Source of the DNA: Ifrita kowaldi
Lineage: Eukaryota > Chordata > Aves > Passeriformes > Cinclosomatidae
NCBI GenBank assembly: GCA_013398055.1
Contig: VZRS01001522.1
Span: forward strand, 930,001 to 994,000
Direction: 5' to 3'
Length of the DNA: 64,000 nt
Shown here one piece after another: positions 62,967 to 64,000 of this stretch (its first letter is position 1; every line of letters begins with the position of its first letter). The translations under genes and the position numbers were made by a program. The notes beneath the pieces were generated by a model, which did no database searches, was not told the DNA's origin, and saw nothing but the letters and a program-made list of their open reading frames with translations.

Positions 62967-63313
62967 NNNNNNNNNNNNNNNNNNNNNNNNNNNNNNNNNN
63001 NNNNNNNNNNNNNNNNNNNNNNNNNNNNNNNNNNNNNNNNNNNNNNNNNNNNNNNNNNNNNNNNNNNNNNNNNNNNNNNNNNNNNNNNNNNNNNNNNNNN
63101 NNNNNNNNNNNNNNNNNNNNNNNNNNNNNNNNNNNNNNNNNNNNNNNNNNNNNNNNNNNNNNNNNNNNNNNNNNNNNNNNNNNNNNNNNNNNNNNNNNNN
63201 NNNNNNNNNNNNNNNNNNNNNNNNNNNNNNNNNNNNNNNNNNNNNNNNNNNNNNNNNNNNNNNNNNNNNNNNNNNNNNNNNNNNNNNNNNNNNNNNNNNN
63301 NNNNNNNNNNNNN
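62967..63313. other. Assembly gap (347 N) in T-rich sequence
   Basis: Unknown bases with T/G homopolymer sequence on both sides. The true content is probably a continuation of the low-complexity tract, but this cannot be seen. Confidence 0.99.
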
Positions 63314-63430
63314 TTTTTGTGTGCTTGTTTTTTTTTTTTTTTGTTGGTTTTTTTTTTTTTTTTTGGTTGGGGGTTTTTTGTTTCAGCTTTTTGGGATTTT
63401 TCAGTTGTTGTGGGTTTTTGTTTTGTTTTG
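63314..63430. repeat. T/G-rich low-complexity tract after the second gap
   Basis: Repeated T runs with GTTGG, GGTTGGGGG and TTTTGTTTTG interruptions, resembling the left flank of the gap. Open frames reported through it are meaningless. Confidence 0.85.
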
Positions 63431-64000
63431 TTCTGAGTTCTCGAGTTCTTTCTAGAGTTTAATGTTTGTTTATGAGAGGCACTGGCTGAAATATTCAATT
63501 TTCAGTTGAAAAGGAAATCAAAACTTTTAATATAATTTTTACCATGAAAATGTATATAGATTATGTATATAACTTATCTACTTCCTCTCCTTCTGCTCTC
63601 TTCGAATGACCAAAATCTAAGCTGATGAAATAAAAGCATAGATTTTGCTGAAGTGCTTTAGTTACTTTTCTAGCTAATCTTTTCACTATTGACAAGATTT
63701 TAATGATAGTTTCTAATCTACAAAACATTGAACTAAATCTTGCCTTTTATTCATATTGTTGTTTGCATCTGTCAATTTGCATGTTCAAAATAAGGGCTAG
63801 ATAAGCACAGATGCCAAATTGCAATGTGAAGAGTGAGGTTTTTTTCTGAATTGCGACTACGTAGGTCTTGCTGTACTCCCTCACCTTCTGTAGACATGAT
63901 TTGCCATATTTCCACTTACCCTGTGCATATGTTCTCATAGCATCCTCCAGTGTGATTATCTGTACAATTACAGCAATGTGACGGATTAAAAGACTCTGGA

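Larger units (their letters stand above)
51665..64000 (+). other. GABRG1: GABRG1 intron 3 (partial)
   Basis: Downstream of exon 3 no further GABRG1 exon is recognised. I looked for the next exon's motifs (Glu-Tyr-Thr-Ile-Asp, Phe-Ala-Gln-Thr-Trp, Lys-Ile-Trp-Ile-Pro-Asp) and did not see them on the + strand. The stretch contains a 1283-base false-looking duplication, a long CR1 relic, an N gap in T-rich DNA, and otherwise AT-rich sequence. A less AT-rich block at about 61560-61990 is unexplained. Confidence 0.7.

Noticed and set aside
62867..63498. 190-206-codon open frames through the second N gap
   Set aside because: They consist of N plus T-rich or A-rich low-complexity sequence.
1..64000. 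A CRISPR array, operon or phage-like defence system
   Set aside because: The window is vertebrate DNA; no regularly spaced repeats with unique spacers or compact bacterial-style gene runs are present.

Overview
The window looks like bird nuclear DNA. It is AT-rich and gene-poor, carries many degenerate 5'-truncated CR1 LINE fragments with the avian-type 3' tail, has one avian-type solo LTR, and contains a vertebrate neurotransmitter-receptor gene with long introns. The species cannot be told from this sequence. No bacterial-style operons, CRISPR arrays or phage genes are present.

The only protein-coding gene I can support is a GABA-A receptor gamma subunit on the + strand, best matched to GABRG1. 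Two coding exons are visible. One (about 42183-42331) encodes the start of the mature extracellular domain, and a 68-base exon (50048-50115) encodes the following segment. They are joined by consensus splice sites in matching phase. A CpG island at about 25330-26640, broken by a 247-base assembly gap, is the likely promoter and first-exon region. The signal-peptide exon is not visible and may lie in that gap. The next exon, which should begin with a GluTyr-Thr-Ile-type motif, was not found before the window ends. The window therefore holds the intergenic region upstream of the gene (1-25 kb), the promoter, intron 1 (about 15.5 kb), exon 2, intron 2 (7.7 kb), exon 3 and part of intron 3.

Two stretches are present twice in direct tandem, each pair separated by exactly one 'n': 869 bases (49926-50794 and 50796-51664) and 1283 bases (52115-53397 and 53399-54681). 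These look like unmerged contig overlaps in the assembly. The first falsely duplicates exon 3.

The rest is noncoding: CR1 pieces at about 0-0.9, 2.0-2.5, 12.8-14.3, 17.4-17.9, 22.0, 33.2-33.7, 34.0-34.5, 39.5-39.7, 48.4-48.5 and 55.1-56.4 kb, a solo LTR at 16.4-16.8 kb, simple repeats and two N gaps. I found no convincing new biological system. The most useful observations are the false exon duplication, the gap that probably hides exon 1, and a weak alternative first-exon candidate in intron 1.
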